64,000 bases of DNA. Origin: Aureitalea sp. L0-47 (GTDB taxonomy: Bacteria > Bacteroidota > Bacteroidia > Flavobacteriales > Flavobacteriaceae). The DNA lies in assembly GCF_026126405.1 (NCBI RefSeq), contig NZ_JAFMTQ010000009.1:61290-125289 (forward strand). Reading direction: 5' to 3'. Every line of letters starts with the position of its first letter. Within the stretch, counting starts at the first letter, position 1. Under the pieces are notes generated by a model. The model did no database searches and was not told the origin of the DNA. It saw only the letters and a list, made by a program, of their open reading frames with translations. Below, piece by piece: positions 52,885 through 62,177 of this stretch. A program made the position numbers and the translations under genes.

Positions 52885-54169
52885 ATAGGGTTTTGACAAC
52901 ACCATCACATGCTGCTATCGTGTGATCCAGATCTTCGTATGATAAGGCATCATTAAGGAACCAACTTTCAAACGCACTCGGAGGCAGGTAAACTCCTTCA
53001 GATAACATACCGTGAAAGAATGCTTTGAAATAGTCATTGTTTCCCAGGGCTGCACTTGCAAAATCAACCACAGGCTCATCCGAAAAATGCACAGAGATCA
53101 TTGATCCAAGTCGATTAATAGTATAAGGAATTGAATACTTACTAAGTACAGCATCCAGTCCCTTATGTAAATAGGCGGTCTTTTCCTCCAATGAACTGTA
53201 TACTTCTCCAGAATCATTTAATTTAGTAAGCATAGCTAGTCCGGCGGCCATGGCCAACGGATTGCCGCTAAGAGTTCCAGCCTGGTACACTGGGCCCAAT
53301 GGAGCAAGATGGTTCATGATCTCCTCCCTGGCGGCAAATGCACCTACTGGTAGCCCTCCGCCTATTACCTTTCCGAAGGTTACTATATCTGCCTCAATAC
53401 CTAAAACCTCCTGCGCACCTCCTCGAGCAAGTCGAAATCCTGTCATTACCTCATCGAAAACAAGAAGGATATCGTGGTCGTCACACAGCTTTCGGAGTCC
53501 CTGAAGAAATCCTTCCACAGGAGGTATACACCCCATATTCCCTGCTACAGGTTCGAGTATGATACAGGCGATCTCGTCCTTGTTTTCAGAAATTAATTCT
53601 GAAACCGAATCAAGGTCATTGTATTTAGCCAATAAGGTATCTTTTGCCGTACCCTGGGTAACACCCGGACTATTGGGCACTCCGAAAGTAACAGCCCCAC
53701 TTCCGGCCTCAATCAGGAATGAATCGCTATGTCCGTGATAGCAACCTGCAAATTTTATGATCTTCTCTTTGCCTGTGAACCCCCTGGCTAATCGAACAGC
53801 GCTCATACAAGCCTCGGTACCGCTGTTCACAAATCGTATCTTGTCGATACCCGGCACCATGCTAACAGTTAACTCCGCTATTTTGGTTTCGATCTCTGTT
53901 GGCATTCCGAAGGAAGTACCCTTTTTTGCTTTATTAATCACCGCATCGATCACGGGTTTATAGGCGTGTCCCAGTATCATAGGACCCCAGGAAGCTATAT
54001 AATCGACCAGCCGGTTACCATCTTCGTCGTATAAATAGGCACCCTCTGCCCTTTCCACAAATACGGGTTCACCTCCCACAGCTTTGAAGGCACGGACGGG
54101 GGAATTTACTCCTCCGGGAATTACTTTTTGCGCATCCCGAAATAGTGCACTACTTCGTTTGTATATCAT
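52883..54169 (-). CDS. hemL: glutamate-1-semialdehyde 2,1-aminomutase
   Basis: A 428-aa PLP enzyme that makes 5-aminolevulinate for haem from glutamate-1-semialdehyde. Key parts are [36 protein letters not shown] and the PLP lysine K267 in [15 protein letters not shown]. Full family length. Six bp downstream of the glucosaminidase gene, so it is probably last in a three-gene transcript. Confidence 0.96.
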   Translation of the reverse strand: MIYKRSSALFRDAQKVIPGGVNSPVRAFKAVGGEPVFVERAEGAYLYDEDGNRLVDYIASWGPMILGHAYKPVIDAVINKAKKGTSFGMPTEIETKIAELTVSMVPGIDKIRFVNSGTEACMSAVRLARGFTGKEKIIKFAGCYHGHSDSFLIEAGSGAVTFGVPNSPGVTQGTAKDTLLAKYNDLDSVSELISENKDEIACIILEPVAGNMGCIPPVEGFLQGLRKLCDDHDILLVFDEVMTGFRLARGGAQEVLGIEADIVTFGKVIGGGLPVGAFAAREEIMNHLAPLGPVYQAGTLSGNPLAMAAGLAMLTKLNDSGEVYSSLEEKTAYLHKGLDAVLSKYSIPYTINRLGSMISVHFSDEPVVDFASAALGNNDYFKAFFHGMLSEGVYLPPSAFESWFLNDALSYEDLDHTIAACDGVVKTL

Positions 54170-54175
54170 GAAAAT

Positions 54176-54991
54176 CTATTGATTCTTTACAGAGTGCAAA
54201 TATAACACCTGTCCTACAGAAATGTTGTTAGAATCAAGACCATTGTATTCTTTTAACGTATCCAGGGTTAAATTGAAACGCCGTGCAATACTGTAGAGCG
54301 TATCACCTTTCACAACGGTATAGGTGCTTATTTTGGTGTCGTCCGGTTTTACAGGATTCGCCTTATTCCCTAAAACCATCTCATCGTATTCATATAAGCG
54401 GTATCGCTCAACTATATCAATGAGTTTCTGAGGATAGCGAGGATCTGTAGCATAGCCCGCCTTCTTCAATCCACGTGCCCAGCCTTTGTAATCGTCTTTC
54501 TTTAATTTGAACAGGTCTTCATACCGACTCCGTTGTGTTAAGAAAAGAGAGTGATCCCGGAACGAATATTTCGGGTCCTTATATTTTCTGAAACATTCAC
54601 CTCGCTTATCGTCGTCGTGATAAACGCGGTCACCGGTCCAGCCACTATGACATTTAATTCCGAAGTGATTATTCGCCTTTCGAGTAAGTTCACCACGTCC
54701 GGCCCCACTTTCTAGTATTCCCTGCGCCAGGGTTATACTGGCAGGGATACCGTATTGTAACATTTCTTCGCGCGCAATCTGGCTGTAATTGTCTATGTAA
54801 GTAGAAACCACCTCTGCGTACGGAGCGTTGGCCGGGGGCTTCTTGAAGTTAGTTTTTGGTTCCGGTTTTTTGGAAACTACCACTTTTTCGGTGCGACTCG
54901 TTCTTTTGGTCTCAGCTACTTTTTTCTTCGAACGGCAACCGGTTAGTATAAATAGTGACAATACGATTAGAAGTAAGGTTCGGTTCAGCAT
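54176..54991 (-). CDS. glucosaminidase-LysM lipoprotein
   Basis: A 271-aa lipoprotein (LTGC, Cys19) with a basic linker, then a glucosaminidase (mannosyl-glycoprotein endo-beta-N-acetylglucosaminidase type) domain. That domain holds GIPASITLAQGILESGAGRGELT (catalytic Glu in LESG), NNHFGIKCHSGW and AGYATDPRYPQKLIDIVERY. A C-terminal LysM domain follows (TYTVVKGDTLYSIARRFNLTLDTLKEYNGLDSNNISVGQ, split here for clarity after DTLYSIARRF). It cleaves peptidoglycan glycan strands in the periplasm. Lies directly behind the deaminase gene with no gap. Confidence 0.92.
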   Translation of the reverse strand: MLNRTLLLIVLSLFILTGCRSKKKVAETKRTSRTEKVVVSKKPEPKTNFKKPPANAPYAEVVSTYIDNYSQIAREEMLQYGIPASITLAQGILESGAGRGELTRKANNHFGIKCHSGWTGDRVYHDDDKRGECFRKYKDPKYSFRDHSLFLTQRSRYEDLFKLKKDDYKGWARGLKKAGYATDPRYPQKLIDIVERYRLYEYDEMVLGNKANPVKPDDTKISTYTVVKGDTLYSIARRFNLTLDTLKEYNGLDSNNISVGQVLYLHSVKNQ

Positions 54992-55978
54992 TTAAATATC
55001 GATTTGAGGTAGGTTTTTCTTTTTCAACCGGTGATTCATCGCTTCAACGCCTTGTAAACCACCTGTATGAATTGCTAAAATACGGCTATTTTCTCTGAAA
55101 TACCCGGCCTTGATCATCTCATAGATCCCGTACATCATCTTTCCAGTGTAGACCGGATCAAGAGCAATACCCGTATTTCGATTAAAGTTATTCATGAAAC
55201 GAATTAATTCCGAATCTATTTTGGCATAGCCACCAAAACAATAATCATCCGTCAATAAATAATTTCGGTTCGATGCGTATTTTTCTATTATTTCTTTCTG
55301 AAATGTTCCTTTGAGTACAGAATATCCTATGCCTTTCTGATGAGGTTGTAATGCGTTAAGTAAGCCGGCAAAGGTACCGCCAGTGCCAACCGGCACACAA
55401 ACATAATCGAAAGAGGCGTCCAATTCATCTAATATCTCTTCACAACCTTTTATTGCCAGTTCGGATGTTCCTCCTTCCGGAACTAAATACATATCTCCCA
55501 TATCCTCCACGTACTTTGAAAGTATGTGAGGATCAGTCTTCTCACGGTAGTCCGTTCGCGTCATGAATTTCAACTGCATACCACATTCCGAAGCAAAACG
55601 TAAAGTAGGGTTATTAGAAATTTCTGTTATCAGTTCCTCTCCTCGTATCAGGCCAATGGTTTTTATCCCACACATTCTACCTGCCGAAGCTACGGCCGCA
55701 ATATGATTAGAATGTGCTCCTCCGAAGGTGAGAATGGCTTTCTTATTCGAGGACAAGAAATCGATCAATGTGTACTTGAGCTTTCGGAATTTATTCCCGG
55801 AGATCATCTTATGAATTGTATCCTCTCTTTTGAGGTGTAAAGAAATAGTAGCATCAACTATTTCATCCAAACCAACTTTTTGGTTCTCGGAAGTCAACTT
55901 CTGGAGAAAAAAATGGATGTCCTTTTTGCCCAATTCGATAAAAGAGTATGAATTACGAATGTATTGAAGATAGTTCAA
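54992..55978 (-). CDS. ACC deaminase/D-cysteine desulfhydrase-like PLP enzyme
   Basis: A 328-aa PLP enzyme of the tryptophan-synthase beta fold. LKREDTIHKMISGNKFRKLKY holds the PLP lysine K63, followed by TFGGAHSNHIAA, VPEGGTSELA and CVPVGTGGTFAGLL (phosphate site), and IHTGGLQG. It could act on D-cysteine or on 1-aminocyclopropane-1-carboxylate; flavobacterial members are usually not tested. The open frame begins at TTG 55978. The first in-frame ATG is at residue 58, inside the active site, so a non-ATG start is certain, though its exact place is not. Confidence 0.85.
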   Translation of the reverse strand: MNYLQYIRNSYSFIELGKKDIHFFLQKLTSENQKVGLDEIVDATISLHLKREDTIHKMISGNKFRKLKYTLIDFLSSNKKAILTFGGAHSNHIAAVASAGRMCGIKTIGLIRGEELITEISNNPTLRFASECGMQLKFMTRTDYREKTDPHILSKYVEDMGDMYLVPEGGTSELAIKGCEEILDELDASFDYVCVPVGTGGTFAGLLNALQPHQKGIGYSVLKGTFQKEIIEKYASNRNYLLTDDYCFGGYAKIDSELIRFMNNFNRNTGIALDPVYTGKMMYGIYEMIKAGYFRENSRILAIHTGGLQGVEAMNHRLKKKNLPQIDI

Positions 55979-56131
55979 ATAACATCACTTTCTAACGCAC
56001 ATCCTTATTGATAAATCAGAAAATCGGTAAAATCAATGTAAGAACTTCAAGGATTACAAAAAAATTCGACGAAATACACTGGCGGTAATTTAACAAGAAT
56101 TATTCATAAATGTTAAATTTAATTACTTTTC

Positions 56132-56157
56132 ATCGATTATTTTTGTCTTTAATCGAT
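56132..56157 (+). promoter_or_regulatory. promoter-like box inside an inverted repeat
   Basis: TATTTTTG (56138-56145, TAnnTTTG) is flanked by ATCGATTA (56132-56139) and TAATCGAT (56150-56157). The segment 56127-56155 is identical at 23 of 29 positions to 58926-58954, upstream of the second gene of this cluster. TTCGACGAAAT at 56065-56075 also recurs there (as TCGACGAAAT). The other bases of 55979-56200 show nothing more. Confidence 0.6.
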
Positions 56158-56200
56158 TTTAATGTATATAATTGTAGGAAATTTCTTCAATACAAAGCTT

Positions 56201-58726
56201 ATGACTAGAACACTACTCACACAAAAATCCTTACTTTTTATCTTCTGCATATTTACCTCCGCACTTTTCTATGCACAAGTAGGGATCAACACCACATCCC
56301 CGGGTAGCGGTGCGATGTTGGATGTTACAAGCACTAACAAAGGTATCCTTATACCAAGGGTAGCCTTAACTTCTACGGCAAGTAGTAGCCCAATCACTCC
56401 GGCTCCTACCACAAGTTTATTAGTCTACAATACAGCAACTTCTGGCTCGGGCACCACCGCTGTAATACCGGGATTCTACTTCTGGAGTGGAAGTGCCTGG
56501 ATCCCCATGTTAGGAAATGACTGGAAACAAAACGGTAATTTTGGAACTACTCCTGCAAACAATTTCGTAGGAACAGTAGATAATACCGATCTAAGTTTCA
56601 GAACCGACAATACAGAACAGTTCAGAATTACAGCCAGCGGTAGATTGAGAGCAAATACTGATGGAACCAGTACCCTGCCGACCTTTTCATGGGCCACGGA
56701 TACGGATACGGGTTTCTTCCTATCGAATTCGGATGAGTTCTCGATAGCCACAAATGGAACTAACCAGTTCACGGTTGACAATAACGGTAATCTACGTGTC
56801 AACTCGACCGGTACTTCTCCTGATCCCACCTTCGCATGGTCTGGGGATCCTGATACAGGTTTTTATAGTCCCGCTGCAGATCAATTCGGGATGGTTACAA
56901 ATGGGACGGAACGATTCAGGATTCCGGATACTGAACAAGTACATGCAATGGCCCAGGGAACAAACGCACTTCCTTTCTATAGCTGGTCTGCAGATCCAGA
57001 CACAGGTATCTGGCAGAATAATACGGATCGTTTAAATCTAACTGCCGGTGGCCTTGAATTCCTCGAATTGAGCGAAACGGCTAATGATGAATTGATCGTT
57101 AACAATACCAACGCCGATATGAATACTCGTATCGCGACTTCCGGAGAAAACAATACATTATTCGTTGATGGTGCAAATGATAATATCGGACTTGGAACCG
57201 GTACACCTAACAACAGTGCACAGCTGGAAATGACAGATTCAGATCGAGGTATCCTTATCAACAGGGTAGCCTTATCGTCAAGAAATAATGCCAGCCCTGT
57301 GACTTCTCCGGCCAATGGTCTACTGATCTACAATACGGCCAGCGCAAATAGTGGTGATAATGAGGTATTGCCAGGTTTTTATTACTGGAATGGTAGTGCA
57401 TGGATCGCCATGGGAGGAACCGGCGGACGTGACTGGTCCCTGGAAGGTAATGCAGGTACCGACCCGAATACGTATTTCATCGGAACAACAGATGCGACCG
57501 ACTTCATAATCCGAACAGACAATACTGAACGAGCACGTGTACTTAACAACGGTGCAGTGGGAATTGGATCACTACCATACGCTAATGTAGGACTACGAGT
57601 GAATGTGCCAACTTTTCCTTTCGGACTAGTTGCCGAAACAAACGGAGCAGGAGCTTCGGTTTGGGGCGCAGATAGTGGTTCAGGGATTGGTGTACGAGGA
57701 GAGAATACCGGAACGGGTATCGGACTCTTTGGTTATGCAGCTAATTCTCATGGTGCCTATACATATACTACCTATACAGGAGGAGCCTTCCTAATTGGAG
57801 GTATCCAGGCCTGGGGAGGTGGTGCTAATGGTGCCAATGGAGTACTTGCTGTTTCCGATCAACAAGCAACTTCTGCATCTAATATGGGACTGAGAGCAGT
57901 TTCTGGTAGTACTACTTCAATTTCATCTACACAAATAATGAACGTAGGTGTTAACACGAATGCCACAGACCTGGCTTTATACGCTCTAACTGAATTCCCA
58001 ATGCAGTCTTCATCCAGCATTGAAGCGGCAAGATTCCAGACAAATTATACAGGTTCTGCAATAAATTCTGATGCCCGAGACGCCAGGGCTCAATTGGCAG
58101 GTTACACCAACTCAAGTCAAATAGGAGGTGGAAATATGTATTACGGTGGGTATTTTTACAGTGGTGGATCGAGTTCAAACTCTTCCTACGCTTATGCAGG
58201 TGCCCGTTACAACAATACCAACTACAAGATCATTGGAAACGGAGCGGTTTCAACCATAGTTGAAGATACTAATGGAGATAAAAAAGTGATGTTCGCTTCG
58301 GAAGCTCCGGAAGTATTACTGGAAGATTATGGAACAGGAAGACTTGCGAATGGAACTGCAAATATTTCGATAGATCCAATACTTACCAATAATATTTTAG
58401 TAGATCAAAGTCATCCACTAAAAGTCTTTATCCAATTGGAAGGAGACTGTAACGGAGTGTATGTAACCAACAAATCAGCTACGGGGTTCACCGTAAAAGA
58501 ACTTCAGAATGGAAATTCAAACGTTTCTTTCTCCTACCATATAGTTGCGAACAGGAAAAATGAAACTGGAAGATCTGTGAATGAGAATTCGAATTACAGT
58601 GATCTTAGGTTCCCGGATGCTCCTGACGCATTGGATGCAGACACACTTGACTCCAAACCAATAAAGAAATATGTTCCAAAAAACGACGCTATGTTAACTG
58701 CTTCCTCTGGAAGTCAAAAGAAATAA
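56201..58726 (+). CDS. large secreted fibre-like protein with duplicated N-terminal module
   Basis: 841 aa from MTRTLLTQKSLLFIFCIF (an ATG 13 codons earlier is less signal-like). After the AQVGINTTSP signal-cleavage region comes the cluster module (GILIPRVAL, LLVYNTA, PGFYFWSGSAW, RTDNTEQFRI). Three phage-fibre-like repeats follow: TFSWATDTDTGFF, TFAWSGDPDTGFYSPAADQ and FYSWSADPDTGIW. A second copy of the module lies at about 57190-57550, then a Gly/Asn/Ser-rich stretch. The C-terminal domain has LLEDYGTGRLANGTANISIDP and LEGDCNGVYVTNKSATGFTVKE. No sorting domain is obvious. Likely a surface adhesin or fibre (inferred). Confidence 0.8.
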   Translation: MTRTLLTQKSLLFIFCIFTSALFYAQVGINTTSPGSGAMLDVTSTNKGILIPRVALTSTASSSPITPAPTTSLLVYNTATSGSGTTAVIPGFYFWSGSAWIPMLGNDWKQNGNFGTTPANNFVGTVDNTDLSFRTDNTEQFRITASGRLRANTDGTSTLPTFSWATDTDTGFFLSNSDEFSIATNGTNQFTVDNNGNLRVNSTGTSPDPTFAWSGDPDTGFYSPAADQFGMVTNGTERFRIPDTEQVHAMAQGTNALPFYSWSADPDTGIWQNNTDRLNLTAGGLEFLELSETANDELIVNNTNADMNTRIATSGENNTLFVDGANDNIGLGTGTPNNSAQLEMTDSDRGILINRVALSSRNNASPVTSPANGLLIYNTASANSGDNEVLPGFYYWNGSAWIAMGGTGGRDWSLEGNAGTDPNTYFIGTTDATDFIIRTDNTERARVLNNGAVGIGSLPYANVGLRVNVPTFPFGLVAETNGAGASVWGADSGSGIGVRGENTGTGIGLFGYAANSHGAYTYTTYTGGAFLIGGIQAWGGGANGANGVLAVSDQQATSASNMGLRAVSGSTTSISSTQIMNVGVNTNATDLALYALTEFPMQSSSSIEAARFQTNYTGSAINSDARDARAQLAGYTNSSQIGGGNMYYGGYFYSGGSSSNSSYAYAGARYNNTNYKIIGNGAVSTIVEDTNGDKKVMFASEAPEVLLEDYGTGRLANGTANISIDPILTNNILVDQSHPLKVFIQLEGDCNGVYVTNKSATGFTVKELQNGNSNVSFSYHIVANRKNETGRSVNENSNYSDLRFPDAPDALDADTLDSKPIKKYVPKNDAMLTASSGSQKK

Positions 58727-58772
58727 ATAAGTCTATTATTGTTCTTCAAGCCTAATTTAGTATTGAATTAAG

Positions 58773-58808
58773 AAAATGCCCGTTTTTGTGATGTGAAACG
58801 GGCATTTT
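58773..58808 (+). terminator. intrinsic terminator of the fibre-like gene
   Basis: AAAATGCCCGTTT (58773-58785) pairs with AAACGGGCATTTT (58796-58808), 13 perfect pairs, followed by AAATTCTTTTT. Confidence 0.85.
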
Positions 58809-58925
58809 AAATTCTTTTTAAAACCGTTTATCAACCTAATTATAATATTTAGTGTTTAAAGCATATTTCATGTTTTTTGTTTTGTATTTGTAGTCTTTTT
58901 CTGATTATTTATGCAAATAAACTGC

Positions 58926-59005
58926 ATTTCGTCGATTTTATTTGCCTTTTATCGTCAATGTTGTGTATACTTGTGATGCCCAAAATGATAAAAAATCGAC
59001 GAAAT
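58926..59005 (+). promoter_or_regulatory. promoter-like box and start-codon-covering inverted repeat
   Basis: ATTTCGTCGATTTT (58926-58939) is a perfect inverted copy of AAAATCGACGAAAT (58992-59005), whose last two bases are the first two of the ATG. The first arm overlaps a promoter-like segment shared with 56127-56155. A transcript beginning upstream of 58926 could fold so that the start codon is paired. One beginning after the box could not. The other bases of 58809-58925 are AT-rich with no visible gene. Confidence 0.6.
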
Positions 59006-59825
59006 GAAACAACTTAACCTGTATAAGTATGCTTTATTGGTATGTTTTGCCCTGTCGGTATCGCACGTAAGTACCGCCCAGGTAGGGATCAACACCAGTT
59101 CACCTTCAAGTGGTGCGCTTTTAGACATAACCAGTGCCGACAAGGGTCTCTTAATACCAAGAGTAACTTTGACCGGTACCGATGATGTTACAACCATAAC
59201 ACCTAGCGCTACTACGGGTCTATTGGTTTACAATACAGTTACGGCCGGTGCATTACCCGTTCAGGTTACTCCCGGATATTATTTTTGGAATAGTAGCCAG
59301 TGGGTACGTCTTTACAATAGAGGCTATGGAATCAAATTTGATCAAGGATCTCAAACTACCGCAAATATTTTGAGCTCTGTGTACACACCCATTTCGGGTC
59401 TCGACACTGGTTTTATTAATGTCCCTTATTCAGGCACATATCTAATAAAAGTGGAAACGACTTATGCATGCGGAGATCTATCCGCAGCTACTTCAGAGGG
59501 AGTGGGTCAAGCCTCAGTTAGTTTAAATATGACTACAGGACTTCTAGGATCTCCAGTTCGAGTAAAAGAAAAATATGTGACTTCAACTTCTAAGCTTATA
59601 AATGGTGTTACGATGAATAATCTACCTCAAAATACTACAATCATATACTCCGTAGATCTTGACGTATTAGATACATATCGTTTTCATGTTACAGGAAGGG
59701 AATGGTCTCGAAACAATGTTGGACTGGGAGTTTTTGGGAAGGATACAAGCGGATACCCCGGTGCAAGTGGTGTTAACGATGCTCAGCGAGGATCTATCTC
59801 AATAACACTTTTAAAACAACAGTAA
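59004..59825 (+). CDS. secreted QVGINTSSP-family protein, jelly-roll C-terminus
   Basis: A 273-aa protein with a signal peptide (ALLVCFALSVSHVSTAQ) and the module QVGINTSSP, GALLDITS, KGLLIPRVTL, TGLLVYNT, PGYYFWNSSQW. A beta domain of about 150 residues follows, ending GKDTSGYPG ... DAQRGSISITLLKQQ. It is the undisturbed form of the C-terminal domain that is split in the next gene. The inner segment SLNMTTGLLGSPVRVKEKYVT is continuous here. Surface protein, ligand unknown. Confidence 0.8.
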   Translation: MKQLNLYKYALLVCFALSVSHVSTAQVGINTSSPSSGALLDITSADKGLLIPRVTLTGTDDVTTITPSATTGLLVYNTVTAGALPVQVTPGYYFWNSSQWVRLYNRGYGIKFDQGSQTTANILSSVYTPISGLDTGFINVPYSGTYLIKVETTYACGDLSAATSEGVGQASVSLNMTTGLLGSPVRVKEKYVTSTSKLINGVTMNNLPQNTTIIYSVDLDVLDTYRFHVTGREWSRNNVGLGVFGKDTSGYPGASGVNDAQRGSISITLLKQQ

Positions 59826-59900
59826 ACTATCATATAACCAAATACTGTAGCTTCCATCTGAAAATAGAAAATTCAGTTCGTTAAAACTAAGTTTTAAATT

Positions 59901-61262
59901 ATGAAATCTAAAACGAGAATAAACCCAATTGTCCTTATTAGCTGTTATCTATTCTTCTGCTTCACAACAGTAAGTGCTCAAGTAGGTGTTAATACCACAA
60001 CTCCAAATAACAGTTCAGCACTTGATATTTCCAGCACGAACAAGGGGTTTCTAATGACAAAAGTGGCCCTCACGGGAACAGATGACACCACAACAATTAC
60101 CCCAGCACCAACAACAGGTCTTCTAGTGTATAATACAGCTACAGCCGGTAGCTCAGGCACGAACATCGTTCCTGGCTTTTATTATTTTGACGGCACAAGG
60201 TGGCGACGATTTTACACCCAAGGATATACATTGTTTTACGAACAAACGGCTGAAGTTACAGCGAGCACAACAAATACTGAGTATGTTATCCTACCAGGAT
60301 TAGACACTGGAGAAATCAACGTTCCTTTTAGCGGCACCTATCAAATTAGAGTTGAAGGTTTTTATTCTGCAGGTAATCTAATCAGCACAGCCGGTGACGG
60401 AGCGGCTCAAGGTTCGATTAGCCTGGCCATGGGATCAGCTTCTAGCGGCAGCGGTGGCGGTGGCGGCGGCGGCTGTAGTGGTGGAATTTCAACTTACCCC
60501 TATAGTGAAAGCTTTGAAAGTGGCTTAGGACTATGGACACAATCTATAGCCGATGATTTCGACTGGACACGTCGTTCCGGCGGAACACCTAGTAGTAGTA
60601 CCGGTCCGTCTTCCGCGTCCGATGGAAGTTATTACATGTACACGGAAGCATCGGGTTCAAATTATCCAAACCAGCAAACAATTCTAATCTCACCATGCTT
60701 TGATCTAACTTCTTCTCCGGCGGCCTCTATTAACTTTGATTACCATATGTATGGGTCAAATGACATGGGAACTTTTATCCTGGAATTAAGTGATGACAAC
60801 GGCGCATCATGGAATCCGATCTGGTCCCAGACGGGAAATCAAGGAAACAGTTGGAATTCAGAAAGCGTTGATTTGACAGCTTATATAGGCGGTTCGATAC
60901 AGTTAAGATTTAACAGAACAACTGGTGGTACTTGGCAAGCAGACATAGCAATAGATAATATTTCTATGACTGAAACTGCGGCTCCGATTTCTTTATCTAT
61001 GATTAAAGAAACATATATTACTACTTCTTCCAAGCGATTGGGAAGTACTACGGTAAATAACCTAGCTCAGAGCGCCAGCATCATTTATAACTTAGACTTA
61101 GACGCCGATACGACGTACAGGTTTGCCGTTCGTGGAAGAGAATGGTTAGCTAACAATGTTACTACCGGAACTTTTGGCAAGGACACTAGTGGTTATTCGG
61201 GCAACACCGAGAATGACGCTCAACGAGGGACAATGACTATTAGCCTCATAAAACAATTTTAA
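59901..61262 (+). CDS. secreted QVGVNTTTP-family protein with inserted MAM-like domain
   Basis: A 453-aa protein. Signal peptide (FFCFTTVSAQ), module (QVGVNTTTP, NKGFLMTKVAL, TGLLVYNTA, PGFYYFDG), then the C-terminal beta domain of its neighbours interrupted after SLAMGSASS. The interruption is about 180 residues: a Gly-rich linker encoded by GGC/GGT repeats (60447-60472) and a MAM-like domain (YPYSESFESGLGLWTQS, INFDYHMYGSNDMGTFILEL, IAIDNISMTE). The host domain then resumes at PISLSMIKETYITTSSKR and finishes DAQRGTMTISLIKQF. A related MAM-like domain is in the gene at 62178. Confidence 0.82.
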   Translation: MKSKTRINPIVLISCYLFFCFTTVSAQVGVNTTTPNNSSALDISSTNKGFLMTKVALTGTDDTTTITPAPTTGLLVYNTATAGSSGTNIVPGFYYFDGTRWRRFYTQGYTLFYEQTAEVTASTTNTEYVILPGLDTGEINVPFSGTYQIRVEGFYSAGNLISTAGDGAAQGSISLAMGSASSGSGGGGGGGCSGGISTYPYSESFESGLGLWTQSIADDFDWTRRSGGTPSSSTGPSSASDGSYYMYTEASGSNYPNQQTILISPCFDLTSSPAASINFDYHMYGSNDMGTFILELSDDNGASWNPIWSQTGNQGNSWNSESVDLTAYIGGSIQLRFNRTTGGTWQADIAIDNISMTETAAPISLSMIKETYITTSSKRLGSTTVNNLAQSASIIYNLDLDADTTYRFAVRGREWLANNVTTGTFGKDTSGYSGNTENDAQRGTMTISLIKQF

Positions 61263-61297
61263 ACTCAAAATAAACAGCCCAATATAAATCTACTATC

Positions 61298-62152
61298 ATG
61301 AAAAAATTTATTTCAGTTCATTTCTTAATGATAGCCTTAATATTTTCGTATGCGGCTTCGGCCCAGGTTGTGATCGGTGAGTCGCCAGCTGGAGACCACT
61401 CTATTGACGACGGGGCAATTTTTCAACTTAAAAGTGACAACAAAGGACTTTTAATTCCAAGAGTTGCATTACAATCTAGACTTGATGTCACAACAGTTTC
61501 GCCTTCCTTAATAGAAGGACTATGGGTATATAATATCTCATCTCTTGGTACCGGGTTAGATAGAGTATCACCAGGGTTCTATTATTGGGATGGCTCTAAA
61601 TGGGAGAAGATGTTCAATGAAGGATATACGGTTCAATACGAACAAACTGAAACTCTTCGTGTCCCTAATACCACCACCACATATACTATTCCTGGATTAG
61701 ACCAGAATTTCGTAGCACCATATACGGGTACTTATGAAATTCAGGCAACGGGTTATATTGCCGCGCCAAATATGATGAATACTTCTTATGAAAGCACGGT
61801 ACATGGTTCGTATATGTTGGAAATAGATAATGTTAAAGTAGCAGAAAGTACCGTTTCTTCAAATACAAAAAGAACACCAACTAATGCCTTCCAGGCACTT
61901 GGTCGTCAAACATCCTTAGTATATCTCGTAAACTTAATAGAAGGAGATACTTATAATATTAGATTACGTGCGCGTCTTTGGGATCATGAAAATGTGGATC
62001 CAAATAGTTTGGACGTTTCCGGAATATGTGGTGGATCAGCTACCGGTTATGCCTTTTTTGGCATTTGTTCAGGACCATACAATGGCAACGATGGCCTAAC
62101 TGAGAATGCGCAAGACGCTTATTTAACTATTACCTTATTAAGACAATTATAA
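61298..62152 (+). CDS. secreted QVVIGESP-family protein, third cluster paralogue
   Basis: 284 aa with a signal peptide (LMIALIFSYAASAQ). The module is shifted but clear (QVVIGESPAGDHS, KGLLIPRVAL, GLWVYNISS, PGFYYWDGSKW). The C-terminal beta domain is of the same kind (YTIPGLDQNFVAPYTGTYEIQATG ... TENAQDAYLTITLLRQL, trimmed here), with an extra Cys pair near CGGSATGYAFFGIC. 35 bp behind the previous gene, so it is probably on the same transcript. Confidence 0.78.
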   Translation: MKKFISVHFLMIALIFSYAASAQVVIGESPAGDHSIDDGAIFQLKSDNKGLLIPRVALQSRLDVTTVSPSLIEGLWVYNISSLGTGLDRVSPGFYYWDGSKWEKMFNEGYTVQYEQTETLRVPNTTTTYTIPGLDQNFVAPYTGTYEIQATGYIAAPNMMNTSYESTVHGSYMLEIDNVKVAESTVSSNTKRTPTNAFQALGRQTSLVYLVNLIEGDTYNIRLRARLWDHENVDPNSLDVSGICGGSATGYAFFGICSGPYNGNDGLTENAQDAYLTITLLRQL

Positions 62153-62177
62153 AAAATAGCTATCCTAAAATTATACT

